Origin: UBA6107 sp964533735
GTDB taxonomy: Bacteria > Chloroflexota > Anaerolineae > Anaerolineales > Anaerolineaceae
DNA length: 64,000 nt
Assembly (NCBI GenBank): GCA_964533735.1
Contig: CAZHMD010000003.1
Location: 1 to 64,000 of the forward strand
Reading direction: 5' to 3'
Shown here: positions 1 to 8,310 of the stretch, piece by piece
How the letters are laid out: every line of letters starts with the position of its first letter
Position numbering within the stretch: position 1 is the stretch's first letter
Position numbers and translations under genes: made by a program
Notes under the pieces: model-generated
The model's input: the letters and a program-made list of their open reading frames with translations, nothing else
Told to the model about the DNA's origin: nothing
Database searches by the model: none

Positions 1-2
1 GT

Positions 3-206
3 GAAATCGAGCTAGATGCCACAGTTGAAGGCCAGGAATTGGAGATCGCCTTCAATGTGAAATTTCTGCAGGACGGTCTGGAATCCATTTCTTCCAAGAA
101 AGGGGTCATTGAAATCAACGCCCACAACACACCGGCCATCATTCGTCCAGCTGAAGAGGAGGGTTTTCTGTATGTACTGATGCCAATGCATATTGATGGG
201 AAATAA
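3..206 (+). CDS. dnaN: DNA polymerase III beta subunit (sliding clamp), C-terminal fragment
   Basis: The reading frame is open from the window edge and ends at TAA 204-206; only the last 67 residues are present. They match the C-terminal part of bacterial beta clamps: the pattern EIAFNVKFLQDGLESI, then PAIIRP, then the terminal VLMPMHI. Beta clamps encircle DNA and tether polymerase and repair partners. The following genes look mobile-element-like, so this may be an accessory clamp of the island and not the chromosomal dnaN; the missing 5' part prevents a decision. The family call is sound; the accessory status is inference. Confidence 0.8.
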   Translation, partial: EIELDATVEGQELEIAFNVKFLQDGLESISSKKGVIEINAHNTPAIIRPAEEEGFLYVLMPMHIDGK

Positions 207-211
207 GATCG

Positions 212-236
212 GAAGGGGGACCCCAAATCCCCCTTC
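212..236 (+). terminator. G/C-rich hairpin after the clamp gene
   Basis: A 9-bp perfect inverted repeat (gaaggggga at 212-220, tcccccttc at 228-236) with a 7-nt loop begins six bases after the dnaN stop codon. No run of T follows, so it is a weak intrinsic terminator at best and may instead be an RNA-stabilising hairpin. Confidence 0.4.
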
Positions 237-277
237 GAACCATTTGAGTAACAATCTACACGTTTACAAAGGATGGC

Positions 278-337
278 AAACCCGATCATCCAAACCCTTG
301 GGTCATCGGGTTTGCTATTCTGTTACACGTTTGTGTA
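278..337. repeat. Pair of inverted repeats in the 5' region of the next gene
   Basis: Two palindromic elements lie in the 208-nt gap after the clamp gene. aaacccgat at 278-286 pairs with atcgggttt at 305-313, with an inner accc/gggt stem; tacac at 324-328 pairs with gtgta at 333-337 inside a longer ctgt...acag dyad. The first resembles a terminator stem, and the second could be an operator for the gene starting at 415. Function is unknown. Confidence 0.4.
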
Positions 338-414
338 CAGAAATGCTTGAACGTTGGCTGATTCTATCTACTACAACGTTGGTAATTAATCTCAAAACCC
401 CACAGGAGGAACAA

Positions 415-1482
415 ATGAACATTTATGAAGACAAATACCTGCGCGAAAAAGTGAACCGCATCATCGCCAGGCAAAAAGAGGGCAAAATAGTCATTGCTGC
501 CTATAAAGACGGCAGCGGACTACCAGCCAGGGAGGATCTCGGTCAAGAACTGACTCGTGCAGCTTATCCTTATGATTATGCGGTTGGGAAAGCCGGTTTT
601 CTGAATTACGATTCAGAACTCGGTGCATACTTGTTTACCGCAAAAGCAGGTGAGAAACTGCCACCGGTTTTGGCCAACTACCGTCCTTTAGCTCTGGCGG
701 AAGCCAACCTCGATGTGCGAGATAGGAGAATCAACATCCAATGTGGCGAAGCCAGCGTCACCTTCACCGGTGTGCAGCCCTGGAAAGGACTGTACGATGT
801 TCTGCGGGAACTCAACGAAGAGCTGGCACGGATCAATGCCGGGATTGTCATTTGGAAAATCATTCCAAAGGAAAATGGTAAAGCCAAACCTGGTAATCGT
901 CTGTTTCCAGAAGCAGTCCCAAAGCTGCGTAATGGACAGGCGATGGCGCATGTCACTGGTTATGCCTACGACAGCGACCATTTCCTGGCTTATATCGGCT
1001 TGGTAGGTTACAAGACCAGCCTGGAGTCGCTACGGGTGACGATCATGTGTGCCAAACCGCTGCAAATAACGCGGGATGGTGTAGGCGATGCTAGCCTTAT
1101 CCCCACTGACAAGTATGAACAAGCCTGGCAAGCTATGCCGGAATACACCAGCCATCATGTTGGTTTCGTATCACGGTTAGGAGTGCCTGGAAAATGGGAA
1201 CCAGAAGATCTCAGCGCATATCTGCTTGTCTTCCGAGGGACGCTTGACGCAGAAAATGAAATGATCCGGCTCTTCATCGAGCGGATCAAGGAAGCTCTTG
1301 AAGTGCCGATCCTGGACGATTGGGGAGTTACTCTGTGGAGACAAGCTCGCAACCAGAAGCTGGTTCAAGACCTGGTCACAGGCGGCGATTGTATCCTGGG
1401 AGCCAGAATTGACCTGCAGGCTGACTGGCAGGAATTGTTGACCGAGTTGTTGGCACAGGAGGATATCTCACTAACCGTCTGA
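415..1482 (+). CDS. Hypothetical protein of a mobile island, 355 residues
   Basis: The frame is open from 193, but the ATG at 415 is the likely start because AGGAGG lies at 403-408, six bases upstream. The product appears soluble and of mixed alpha/beta composition, with no signal peptide or membrane segment. I do not recognise a family. Near the start it has a charged helix (YLREKVNRIIARQKEGKIVI) and towards the end another (MIRLFIERIKEALEVP). It sits between a sliding-clamp gene and a methyltransferase-helicase fusion, all on the plus strand, so a role in replication or transfer of the element is possible but is only contextual inference. Confidence 0.75.
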   Translation: MNIYEDKYLREKVNRIIARQKEGKIVIAAYKDGSGLPAREDLGQELTRAAYPYDYAVGKAGFLNYDSELGAYLFTAKAGEKLPPVLANYRPLALAEANLDVRDRRINIQCGEASVTFTGVQPWKGLYDVLRELNEELARINAGIVIWKIIPKENGKAKPGNRLFPEAVPKLRNGQAMAHVTGYAYDSDHFLAYIGLVGYKTSLESLRVTIMCAKPLQITRDGVGDASLIPTDKYEQAWQAMPEYTSHHVGFVSRLGVPGKWEPEDLSAYLLVFRGTLDAENEMIRLFIERIKEALEVPILDDWGVTLWRQARNQKLVQDLVTGGDCILGARIDLQADWQELLTELLAQEDISLTV

Positions 1483-1531
1483 ACGAACAAGTAAAACTAC
1501 TCTCAATATCACCCCGGAGGGGGCGCTTTTC

Positions 1532-1574
1532 ATCCCCTCAAGGGGTGGGACGCGTCTCCTGCGGGGATTTTTTT
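1532..1574 (+). terminator. Possible intrinsic terminator between 1482 and 1592
   Basis: atcccc at 1532-1537 can pair with ggggat at 1563-1568, which is followed by seven T. A smaller cccc-tcaa-gggg hairpin at 1534-1545 competes with it. The T run ends about 17 nt before the next start codon, so this could also act as an attenuator of the following gene. Confidence 0.4.
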
Positions 1575-1591
1575 ACCTAAAGGAGTGAAAA

Positions 1592-4500
1592 ATGCGTCCA
1601 CCAGCAATCGAACGAATGGGGTATTACCCCACAGATGACCCGGTTGTCGAGATCATCCGTACTTACCTGAAACCGTCCATAGAAAAAGGGCGGTTATTTG
1701 ATCCGTGCGCAGGAGTAGGCAAAGCCGCTTCTGCCATGGGCAATGCGCTAAACTGCGAAACCTGGGGAGTCGAACTCTCTCCGGAACGAGCTGAGAAGGC
1801 ACAAATTGTGATGGATAAGGTTTACCAGGCACCCTGGCAGGCCTGTGTTCTGAGCGACGAAAGTGTCTCCTGGCTCTACCTGAACCCACCATATGAGTTT
1901 GACCGTTTCGATGGTCAAAAGAGGCTCGAATGGGATTTTCTCAAGACGACCACATCCAAGCTGATGCGGGGTGGGTTGCTGACTTACATTATCCCCCAGA
2001 AAATTCTGGAAATGATTGAAGTCGCTCGCCTCCTGGCCGGTCACTATGAAGCTATCACGGTCTATCGTTTTCCGGATAGCCTGTACGAAAAGTTCAAACA
2101 GGTAGTGGTGCTGGCTTACAAGCGCAAAGTCTTTCATGCTCCCACCGACAAGGAGGTGCTTTCCCTGCAAAACCTGGCAACTACAGAACTGGAATCCATC
2201 GAAACCGCTATTGAACCAGTCTATGAACTGCTGCCCGCGCCTTCACGTGGTGCAAACGGCAAACCGATCGTGTTCAAGCGTACGGATTGGGAACCGGATG
2301 AAGTGGTTGAAGCCACGATTGAAGCAGGTGTCCAGAAGACCAGCGAATGGCTGGATCTGATCCACCCGATGCGGGGTTTGGCGCAGTTATCACAACCGGT
2401 TATGCCCTTGAAAAAAGGTCATATTGCCATGCTCATGGCCTCTGGCATGATGGGCACGGTACGCTTGACTGATGAAGCGGGTAAACCAATGCTCATAAAG
2501 GGACGGGTGATCAAGGTGGTCGAGAAGACCGAGCAGCCTGACTCCAAGGAAGCGGATACCGTAGTGGAAACCTACAAGGACCGCTTCGTTACAACGGTGG
2601 CTGTCCTAAAGCAGGATGGTATCCAGGTGATCCAGGACGTGAAAGGGCTTTCGGAGTTTATGAAAGCTCATGGCGAGAAGATCGCTGCGCATGTACTGGA
2701 AACCTACAAACCGCTCTACAATCTGGACCCGACGCAGAAGGAGGCAACCGTTCTGGATGCACTCGGGACACGGCGTAAGCCGTTACCGGGACAGGAAAGG
2801 GCTGGATTGTTACCTGCCCAACGGCACGCTGCAGCGGCTTTGGCACGCTCGATTCGCAAGAATGGAGTAGCCAACTGCCAGGCAGAAATGGGTACGGGAA
2901 AAACAACGATATCAACCGGTGTGCTCGAATTGCTTGATGCTTATCCAGCAATCGTCCTTTGTCCACCGCACCTCGTTCCCAAGTGGATCCGTGAGATCGA
3001 AGAAGTGATCCCCGACGCACATGCACGAGAACTACGGCGCATTGGTCGAAATAGTGACGAAGCTTATGACGTCAATGATGTGCGTGATTTCTTGAATCAA
3101 TATCAGCAAGCCAGTGAAACGGCTCAAAGAACAGGAGGCGCAAAACCTAAATGGGTGGCAATCGTTGCCCATACCTCTGCCAAATTTGGAGCAGGATGGC
3201 AACCGGCGGTAATTACTCGAAAGGCAAGAGAACCGCTTACCGATAAATTCGTGGATGCTTGTGCCTGCCCTGGTTGTGGCAAAGTTGTGATGGTCGAGAA
3301 GGATGGTTTCTTCGTCCCCGTAACTGACACAGATGAATTGGCAGAAAAACGCCAATTCTGTCACAATCGTGTTCCTGGATGGGAGTTGGATGCAGATGGA
3401 AGGACCAAACTTGATGCCAACGGCGACTCAGTATGGGGTACACGTCCATGTGGAACACCGCTCTTTGAGTTCAATGGAGCACGGCGGCATAGCATTTCAG
3501 AGTACATTACCAAGCATGCCAAGGGCTCTTTCAAGCTGCTAATTGCCGATGAGGTGCATCAATTCAAATCCAAGTCATCGGATCGCGGTGTGGCGTTTCA
3601 CCAATTGGTAACATCAACTAAGTGGACGCTAACTCTCACCGGCACGTTCTTTGGTGGGAAAAGCACCTCTATCTTCTGGTTACTTCATCGCTTGAACCAT
3701 GGTGTCCGACGTGACTTTGCCTTTCATGATGAGAAACGCTGGGCTCGACTCTATGGTGTACTTGAAACAACGCGCAGGAGAAGACGTAACGAAGACGCGG
3801 ATGAGGATGGTGTGTACACCGGCAACAGGCGCTACCGTAACCAGGCGAAAGAACAGCCAGGTGTCAGCCCGGCCATCGTGAGTCGGTTGTTAGACACGAC
3901 AATCTTCCTGAGTTTGAAGGATCTGAACATGGCGATGCCGACTTACAAAGAAGAGGTGGTTGCCCTGGATATGCTCGACGACCAGGGGCAGCAATACCAC
4001 AGCATGGATAGGAGCCTGAAGCAATTGGCGGTTCAATCCAGTCGATACCTTTCCACCTGGCTTCAATGGAGCCTGGCGCGACCTAACTCGGCTTTTCGGG
4101 ATGAGGTTGTGCTAGTGGATGAGGTAGATGACGAGGACGGGAAATCAATCCGAAAAGTGCCGCTGATGGAGTTGCCGGCAATCAACCCGAATGGCCACAA
4201 ATGGCTGCCGAAAGAAAACTGGCTGGCTGACTTCTGCAAGATCGAGAAGCAGCAAGGGCGCAAAGTGCTGATCTATGTTCGTCAGACTGGTACTCGCGAT
4301 ATTCAAGACCGGGTGATGATGCCTCTGCAAGCTAACGGACTGAGAGTGTCTATCCTGGGTGGTAATGTTGACCCGCGCAAGCGTGAAGAATGGATCGCTA
4401 AACGGGTGAATACCATCGATGCACTGATCTGTAACCCTCGGCTTGTGGAAACGGGTCTCGACTTGGTGCAATTCTCAACCGTTGTGTTTTTTGAGATCGA

Positions 4501-4948
4501 ATATTCGCTCTACACACTTTGGCAAAGTGTCCGACGTGTGTGGCGGTTGGGGCAAACCCAGCCGGTCAAGGCGATTTTCTCGGTTTACACATCAGCGATG
4601 GAAGCGACAGCCCTTGCCCTCATGGGTAGGAAGATGAAGGCTGCTCAGCTCGTCTACGGTGATGAGGTCGGAGGAGCAATTGTCCCAGAAGAAGAAGGCG
4701 ACTTTCTCACTCAACTGGCGCGTGATGTGCTGGATGGGGCGAAGCTCTCTGATTTGCAGACCTTATTTGCAGACGACCTGCAGGTCAGTCACAATCCAAT
4801 GGGTAGTCTGACAACACCGAGTGCGGTGATTGTTCCTGGTCCGAAAGTGATGACCTGGGATGACTGGGTGTCCACCAAGACGGTGGTAATAAGAAGAACG
4901 AGAAGAAAGGAGGTTGTACCAGAGGGGCAATTAGGATTTGGAATATAG
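1592..4948 (+). CDS. Fused DNA methyltransferase and SNF2/SF2 helicase, 1118 residues
   Basis: The start is ATG 1592 behind AAAGGAGTG. Residues 1-200 form a class I SAM-dependent methyltransferase: motif I FDPCAGVGKA at about 36-45 and catalytic NPPY at 98-101, as in N6-adenine enzymes. From about residue 400 there is an SF2 helicase: Walker A AEMGTGKTT near 433, DEVH near 652, TLTGTFFGGK near 680, and a C-terminal helicase motif QSVRRVWRLGQTQP near 980, like SNF2 enzymes. Between motifs I and II lies a long insert with CACPGCG, a later CH and CG, probably a zinc finger at about 556-622. Similar fusions occur on integrative and conjugative elements (I recall a DUF6094-type N-terminus). It could act in element maintenance, modification or defence. 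No nuclease motif was seen. Confidence 0.8.
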   Translation: MRPPAIERMGYYPTDDPVVEIIRTYLKPSIEKGRLFDPCAGVGKAASAMGNALNCETWGVELSPERAEKAQIVMDKVYQAPWQACVLSDESVSWLYLNPPYEFDRFDGQKRLEWDFLKTTTSKLMRGGLLTYIIPQKILEMIEVARLLAGHYEAITVYRFPDSLYEKFKQVVVLAYKRKVFHAPTDKEVLSLQNLATTELESIETAIEPVYELLPAPSRGANGKPIVFKRTDWEPDEVVEATIEAGVQKTSEWLDLIHPMRGLAQLSQPVMPLKKGHIAMLMASGMMGTVRLTDEAGKPMLIKGRVIKVVEKTEQPDSKEADTVVETYKDRFVTTVAVLKQDGIQVIQDVKGLSEFMKAHGEKIAAHVLETYKPLYNLDPTQKEATVLDALGTRRKPLPGQERAGLLPAQRHAAAALARSIRKNGVANCQAEMGTGKTTISTGVLELLDAYPAIVLCPPHLVPKWIREIEEVIPDAHARELRRIGRNSDEAYDVNDVRDFLNQYQQASETAQRTGGAKPKWVAIVAHTSAKFGAGWQPAVITRKAREPLTDKFVDACACPGCGKVVMVEKDGFFVPVTDTDELAEKRQFCHNRVPGWELDADGRTKLDANGDSVWGTRPCGTPLFEFNGARRHSISEYITKHAKGSFKLLIADEVHQFKSKSSDRGVAFHQLVTSTKWTLTLTGTFFGGKSTSIFWLLHRLNHGVRRDFAFHDEKRWARLYGVLETTRRRRRNEDADEDGVYTGNRRYRNQAKEQPGVSPAIVSRLLDTTIFLSLKDLNMAMPTYKEEVVALDMLDDQGQQYHSMDRSLKQLAVQSSRYLSTWLQWSLARPNSAFRDEVVLVDEVDDEDGKSIRKVPLMELPAINPNGHKWLPKENWLADFCKIEKQQGRKVLIYVRQTGTRDIQDRVMMPLQANGLRVSILGGNVDPRKREEWIAKRVNTIDALICNPRLVETGLDLVQFSTVVFFEIEYSLYTLWQSVRRVWRLGQTQPVKAIFSVYTSAMEATALALMGRKMKAAQLVYGDEVGGAIVPEEEGDFLTQLARDVLDGAKLSDLQTLFADDLQVSHNPMGSLTTPSAVIVPGPKVMTWDDWVSTKTVVIRRTRRKEVVPEGQLGFGI

Positions 4949-4953
4949 TTTTT

Positions 4954-4983
4954 AAAAAGGCTCTGGAATTTCAGAGCCTTTTT
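4954..4983 (+). terminator. Intrinsic terminator of the methyltransferase-helicase gene
   Basis: A perfect 12-bp stem (aaaaaggctctg at 4954-4965, cagagccttttt at 4972-4983) with a 6-nt loop starts five bases after the stop codon and ends in five T. The A and T tracts would let it work in either direction. Confidence 0.85.
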
Positions 4984-5034
4984 ATATTAATGGGCTTTAG
5001 CCTGTTGAGCGAACGAAGAGAGCGAAACAAAGAA

Positions 5035-5736
5035 CCACCCGCTATGCGGGTGGAGACCAAAGGTTAGACCAAAGAATCACCTTTCCACTAGAATAGTGAT
5101 TGTTCAAGCCACTAGAGAAGAAGGAAAGGTGATCAAGTGAATAATACAACAAATAGCTTAGCGCACACGAAATGGATGTGTAAATATCACATAGTGTTTC
5201 TCCAAAATACAGGCGGAAGATCATATACAACCAGTACAAGGAGAGCATAGGGGGAATCTTAAGGCAGTTGTGTGGATATAAAGGGGTTGAAATAATCGAA
5301 GGACATCTGATGATAGACCATGTACATATATTAGTCAGCATACCGCCCAAGATCAGCGTATCGAGCTTTATGGGGTATCTAAAAGGGAAAAGTGCATTGA
5401 TGATATTCGATAAGCATGCGAACTTGAAATACAAATTTGGCAATCGGCATTTTTGGGCAGAAGGGTATTATGTAAGTACAGTGGGATTGAACGAAGCAAC
5501 GATCAGGAAATACATAGAGGAACAAGAGAAGCACGACATAGCATTGGACAAGTTGAGTGTGAAGGAATATGAAGACCCCTTCAAGGGGTAGCTGGTAACA
5601 GAAGAGTCCCTTTAGGGGCAAGCGAAAGTGGCAAAGGCACAGGGGCTTGAACGAAGTGAAAGCCAGCGCATTTAGGCGCTGGCCGGTTTAAGAGGCTTAT
5701 AGCCTCAGAGCAAACCACCCGTTTTACGGGTGGTTT
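5035..5736 (+). mobile_element. IS200/IS605-type insertion sequence, single-gene form
   Basis: The element holds one Y1-transposase gene, here frameshifted, and no tnpB. As in this family the ends carry subterminal hairpins and not terminal inverted repeats: ccacccgc...gcgggtgg at 5035-5053 on the left and aaaccacccg...cgggtggttt at 5712-5736 on the right. Two more stems precede the right end (5663-5682 and 5692-5706). The exact cleavage sites cannot be read off, so the limits given are those of the outer hairpins. Confidence 0.75.
5137..5591 (+). pseudogene. tnpA: IS200-type Y1 transposase TnpA, broken by a one-base deletion
   Basis: Translation from GTG 5137 gives a normal family N-terminus (NSLAHTKWMCKYHIVF), then the frame fails after 5199. 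The -1 frame resumes with SPKYRRK and runs without a gap to 5591. The expected codons ttt-tct are present as tttct, so a single T is missing near 5197-5199. The downstream part contains the HUH metal-binding motif (DHVHIL) and the catalytic tyrosine region (FWAEGYYVSTVG). TnpA proteins cut and join single-stranded DNA through a 5'-phosphotyrosine. The combined product would be about 150 residues, normal for the family. A sequencing error or ribosomal slippage on the T run is possible, but inactivation is the simplest reading. Confidence 0.8.
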
Positions 5737-5904
5737 TGATTATTAACTGAGAAGATTACCGCGTAGTTTACTACGTCGGTTCAAAGCATTAAAAGCGGGC
5801 TGATGCTCGTTTGATTCTGTAATACCGCGCGAGCTTGCTCCGAGAATAGGAATCGCAAAGCCACCAAATTATTTTTGGCAAATAAATCGCCAAAGTTTGA
5901 CTAA

Positions 5905-6651
5905 CTAAACAATTCCAAACTGTTTGATAAAACCAAAAATTAACTTTGAATAAAGCCCAAACTTTTCTCGACGTTGTTGATTAAAGTCCCCATAACAATT
6001 AGGGTGATAAGTGTGGATCCAAATGGTTGGATTCTCAAGAATGCTAATTATCCGGACTTCCGGTAGATTATTGTCGAAAATGTTAAAATCGGTAAGATTA
6101 AGTTCTGGAAAGCTTCCTAAAACTGACTCCTCAGCTTCAGCCCCCTGAGTTATCAATATTTCCGGTTGCAAAATCTCGACCTCGCCTGGAATGAATTCTC
6201 TACAATTTCGAAACAACTTTTTATCTGCTTTTCCTTTTTTTTCCTTATTTTGACAGCATTTTGCACTATTTGTATGGGCAAAATAGTGATGGACTTGACT
6301 TTTGTGGAGATTAAATTGGAATTTGCCAAGAATGAACTGAGCTAACTCATGAGTAAGGTACCAATGGCATGATTTATAACTATCTAAAGATGAGAGACTG
6401 AAATTGATCTCTTCGTCGTTTCTAACACTTTCAAGCGTCCGATATTTTGCATTGGGGTTTGCTTTACCAGGATCAAGAGAGACAAAGAGAAGTCTAGGGA
6501 GGATCCGTTTTTCATATCCTGTACTTACAAAAGCTTCCTTTGCCTTTGTAAAATTTTCACAGCCACTGCTGCAATCATCAAAATGTTGACATGAAAAATT
6601 CTTGGCCGAAATTCCTCTAGATACATAATAGTCATTAAGTTGGCTTATCAT
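5905..6651 (-). CDS. Uracil-DNA glycosylase superfamily Fe-S protein
   Basis: The frame opens at 6684, but ATG 6651 is favoured because AGGAGAT lies eight bases upstream, giving 248 residues. The layout follows iron-sulfur UDGs of families 4/5: early cysteines C21, C27 and C31; the beta strand and loop LLFVSLDPG at about 54-62; TNSAKCC, matching the usual TNVVKC; a later FRNC; ILITQGAEA; and a C-terminal HTYHPN in place of the usual HPS/HPA motif. Such enzymes remove uracil or related bases from DNA. The motif I loop differs from canonical GEGPG, so the substrate may not be uracil. It is the last gene of the minus-strand series, about 230 nt after the YaaA-like gene. A true UDG-4 is also present at 45707. 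The fold call is likely; the substrate is unknown. Confidence 0.65.
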   Translation of the reverse strand: MISQLNDYYVSRGISAKNFSCQHFDDCSSGCENFTKAKEAFVSTGYEKRILPRLLFVSLDPGKANPNAKYRTLESVRNDEEINFSLSSLDSYKSCHWYLTHELAQFILGKFQFNLHKSQVHHYFAHTNSAKCCQNKEKKGKADKKLFRNCREFIPGEVEILQPEILITQGAEAEESVLGSFPELNLTDFNIFDNNLPEVRIISILENPTIWIHTYHPNCYGDFNQQRREKFGLYSKLIFGFIKQFGIV

Positions 6652-6880
6652 TATATGATCTCCTGTCAATATTTCTCGAGGCATACCCTAGAAAAAGCAC
6701 AATTCAGGAAAATTGCATCGTTAAAAAGTCATTACTCCAAGTTAAGGAAATCGAATATGTATTCCTTGTTTATCTAACGACAATTCGAGCTCTCAATAAA
6801 AAGGATAATATTTTCGAGCGTTTGTTCTTTTGGGACAAGAATTGTCTGTGGATTCATAATCTTAAGAGGATCCAATATTT

Positions 6881-7504
6881 CTACCCTTGAAAAATCGTTC
6901 TTAAATCATCTCCTCGTTTCCAAAGGGCCCCATTACCTTGTCCCGGATATTCATATAGCTTATAGAAAATATTTGATTGATTGAAATTTTCTCCACCCCA
7001 AGGTGACAAGGCTTTTCGATATGAAATGGGAAGCAAATCATGAATTTTTGTTGGTCTTAAATTAAATATATATTCCATTAATTTTTTTCCAAGGTTTTGT
7101 TTTTTCCAAAATGAATTAACTTTTTGTCTCGTAAATATTCTGGTATCCATCATGAGATCATAATTGCGAATCGAATCTGCTGCATCAAGGATTCCATAAA
7201 ATGCAGAAACGATGGTTACTTTGAAGTTATTAGCTTTCGGATACAATCCCTGTAAATTACTTCTTTCATAAACCCTACCTGTGTATCTTTTAAATGCAGG
7301 TTCGAACAAAATATGTCCATTATTTACATCAGATCCAACGTCTTGAGCAAAAGGTAAGTTTAGCTCTTCGGCAAGCATTAGACGATGGGAAAGAAGATCT
7401 TGATACGTGGTAAGTGACATGAAATTCGGTAGATTTGAATCATGGTATTCAATTGTTCCACCTTCAGTTTTCTTTCCACTACAGGCGATCAGAATTAATT
7501 CCAT
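6881..7504 (-). CDS. YaaA/DUF6884-like protein
   Basis: The start ATG 7504 is two bases after the upstream glycosylase stop; an earlier ATG at 7528 would overlap that gene. The N-terminus LILIACSGKK and the central VTIVSAFYGILDAADSIRNYD match the layout of the YaaA and DUF6884 families (CS.KK near the start, then S.A.YGLL and a following YD). Escherichia coli YaaA is a DNA-binding protein that limits oxidative DNA damage; relatives occur in phage and DNA-modification loci. Translational coupling to an HhH glycosylase and closeness to a UDG-like protein suggest a DNA base-surveillance role. The length of 207 residues is plausible. The family call is by eye and moderate. Confidence 0.55.
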   Translation of the reverse strand: MELILIACSGKKTEGGTIEYHDSNLPNFMSLTTYQDLLSHRLMLAEELNLPFAQDVGSDVNNGHILFEPAFKRYTGRVYERSNLQGLYPKANNFKVTIVSAFYGILDAADSIRNYDLMMDTRIFTRQKVNSFWKKQNLGKKLMEYIFNLRPTKIHDLLPISYRKALSPWGGENFNQSNIFYKLYEYPGQGNGALWKRGDDLRTIFQG

Positions 7505-7506
7505 TT

Positions 7507-8244
7507 TTACAATCCAATTCTTCCACATACACTTTCTAAATCACAATCATTACATCTTGGTTTTTCTGCTCGACACCAAGTTCGACCCACGTACCATAAG
7601 GGACCATCAAGTGAACCGGGATATTCCGGGTATAAAAGCCTTGCTGCATTCATAGCAGCGTTCACATCGATATTCGATGAGATCCCTAACCGGAAGAGTA
7701 CCCGCATTGTATGAACGTCTGGCTTGATGTTCATTTGAGTATGGTCAAGATCAGAAAAAGTAATCTCGAAGGCGTTCTCGATAAGAATTACTGCCATATT
7801 GGAAATTCCTTCTCCAACACCTTTGACGCTTAAAAACGTCTTTTTTACTTCTTTTGCCTTTTTGCCTTCCCATATTTTCCGGGAATTACCACCAAATTGA
7901 TCGAGGATAATACTGGTAATTGATTGAAAAGTAGCAGGAGCCATGTTGATATAACGAGGTTTTTTAGGCAATTTGGAAATAATTTCGGTTATCTCAGGTA
8001 ACGACATTCGATAAAACTTTTCCGGATCAAAATGACCAACAACCTGAGAAATCCAATAAGGGATCGTCCAAATGATTTCAGCTTTGGTACCCCGATCAAG
8101 GCAAGAGGCAACACAAAAAGCAAAAGGGTCTGAAGGTACAAGAGCTTTGGCTTCAGGATCAAGGACGGGAAACAAAAAATCGTTATTGACTTTAGTTTTT
8201 ATTTTTAGAAGTAAATCCAAAATTTCTTGATTGTTATTTGTCAA
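7507..8244 (-). CDS. HhH-GPD base-excision DNA glycosylase with 4Fe-4S cluster
   Basis: The start codon is TTG 8244 behind GAGGA with a 7-nt spacer. The product has 245 residues. The helix-hairpin-helix is FLSVKGVGEGISNMAV at about 135-150, the catalytic aspartate lies in KPDVHTM near 176, and the C-terminal cysteines C224-x6-C231-x2-C234-x5-C240 exactly fit the endonuclease III/MutY iron-sulfur loop. The lysine used by bifunctional endonuclease III (GxGRKTA) is absent, pointing to a monofunctional glycosylase. It follows the type III Res gene after 66 nt and is coupled to the YaaA-like gene. The substrate base is unknown. Confidence 0.8.
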   Translation of the reverse strand: MTNNNQEILDLLLKIKTKVNNDFLFPVLDPEAKALVPSDPFAFCVASCLDRGTKAEIIWTIPYWISQVVGHFDPEKFYRMSLPEITEIISKLPKKPRYINMAPATFQSITSIILDQFGGNSRKIWEGKKAKEVKKTFLSVKGVGEGISNMAVILIENAFEITFSDLDHTQMNIKPDVHTMRVLFRLGISSNIDVNAAMNAARLLYPEYPGSLDGPLWYVGRTWCRAEKPRCNDCDLESVCGRIGL

Positions 8245-8310
8245 AATTAATCCTCATGTTAAACACAAAAAACCATATAAAGCGACATACAAATGGTCGT
8301 TGTTGTTACT

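Noticed and set aside
193..414. Upstream extension of the 355-residue gene
   Set aside because: It overlaps the dnaN end and two inverted repeats and lacks a Shine-Dalgarno; ATG 415 has a strong one.
6765..6890. Minus-strand frame ending FIESSNCR after the YaaA-like gene
   Set aside because: It has about 40 codons without a convincing start codon; possibly a gene remnant but not supportable.
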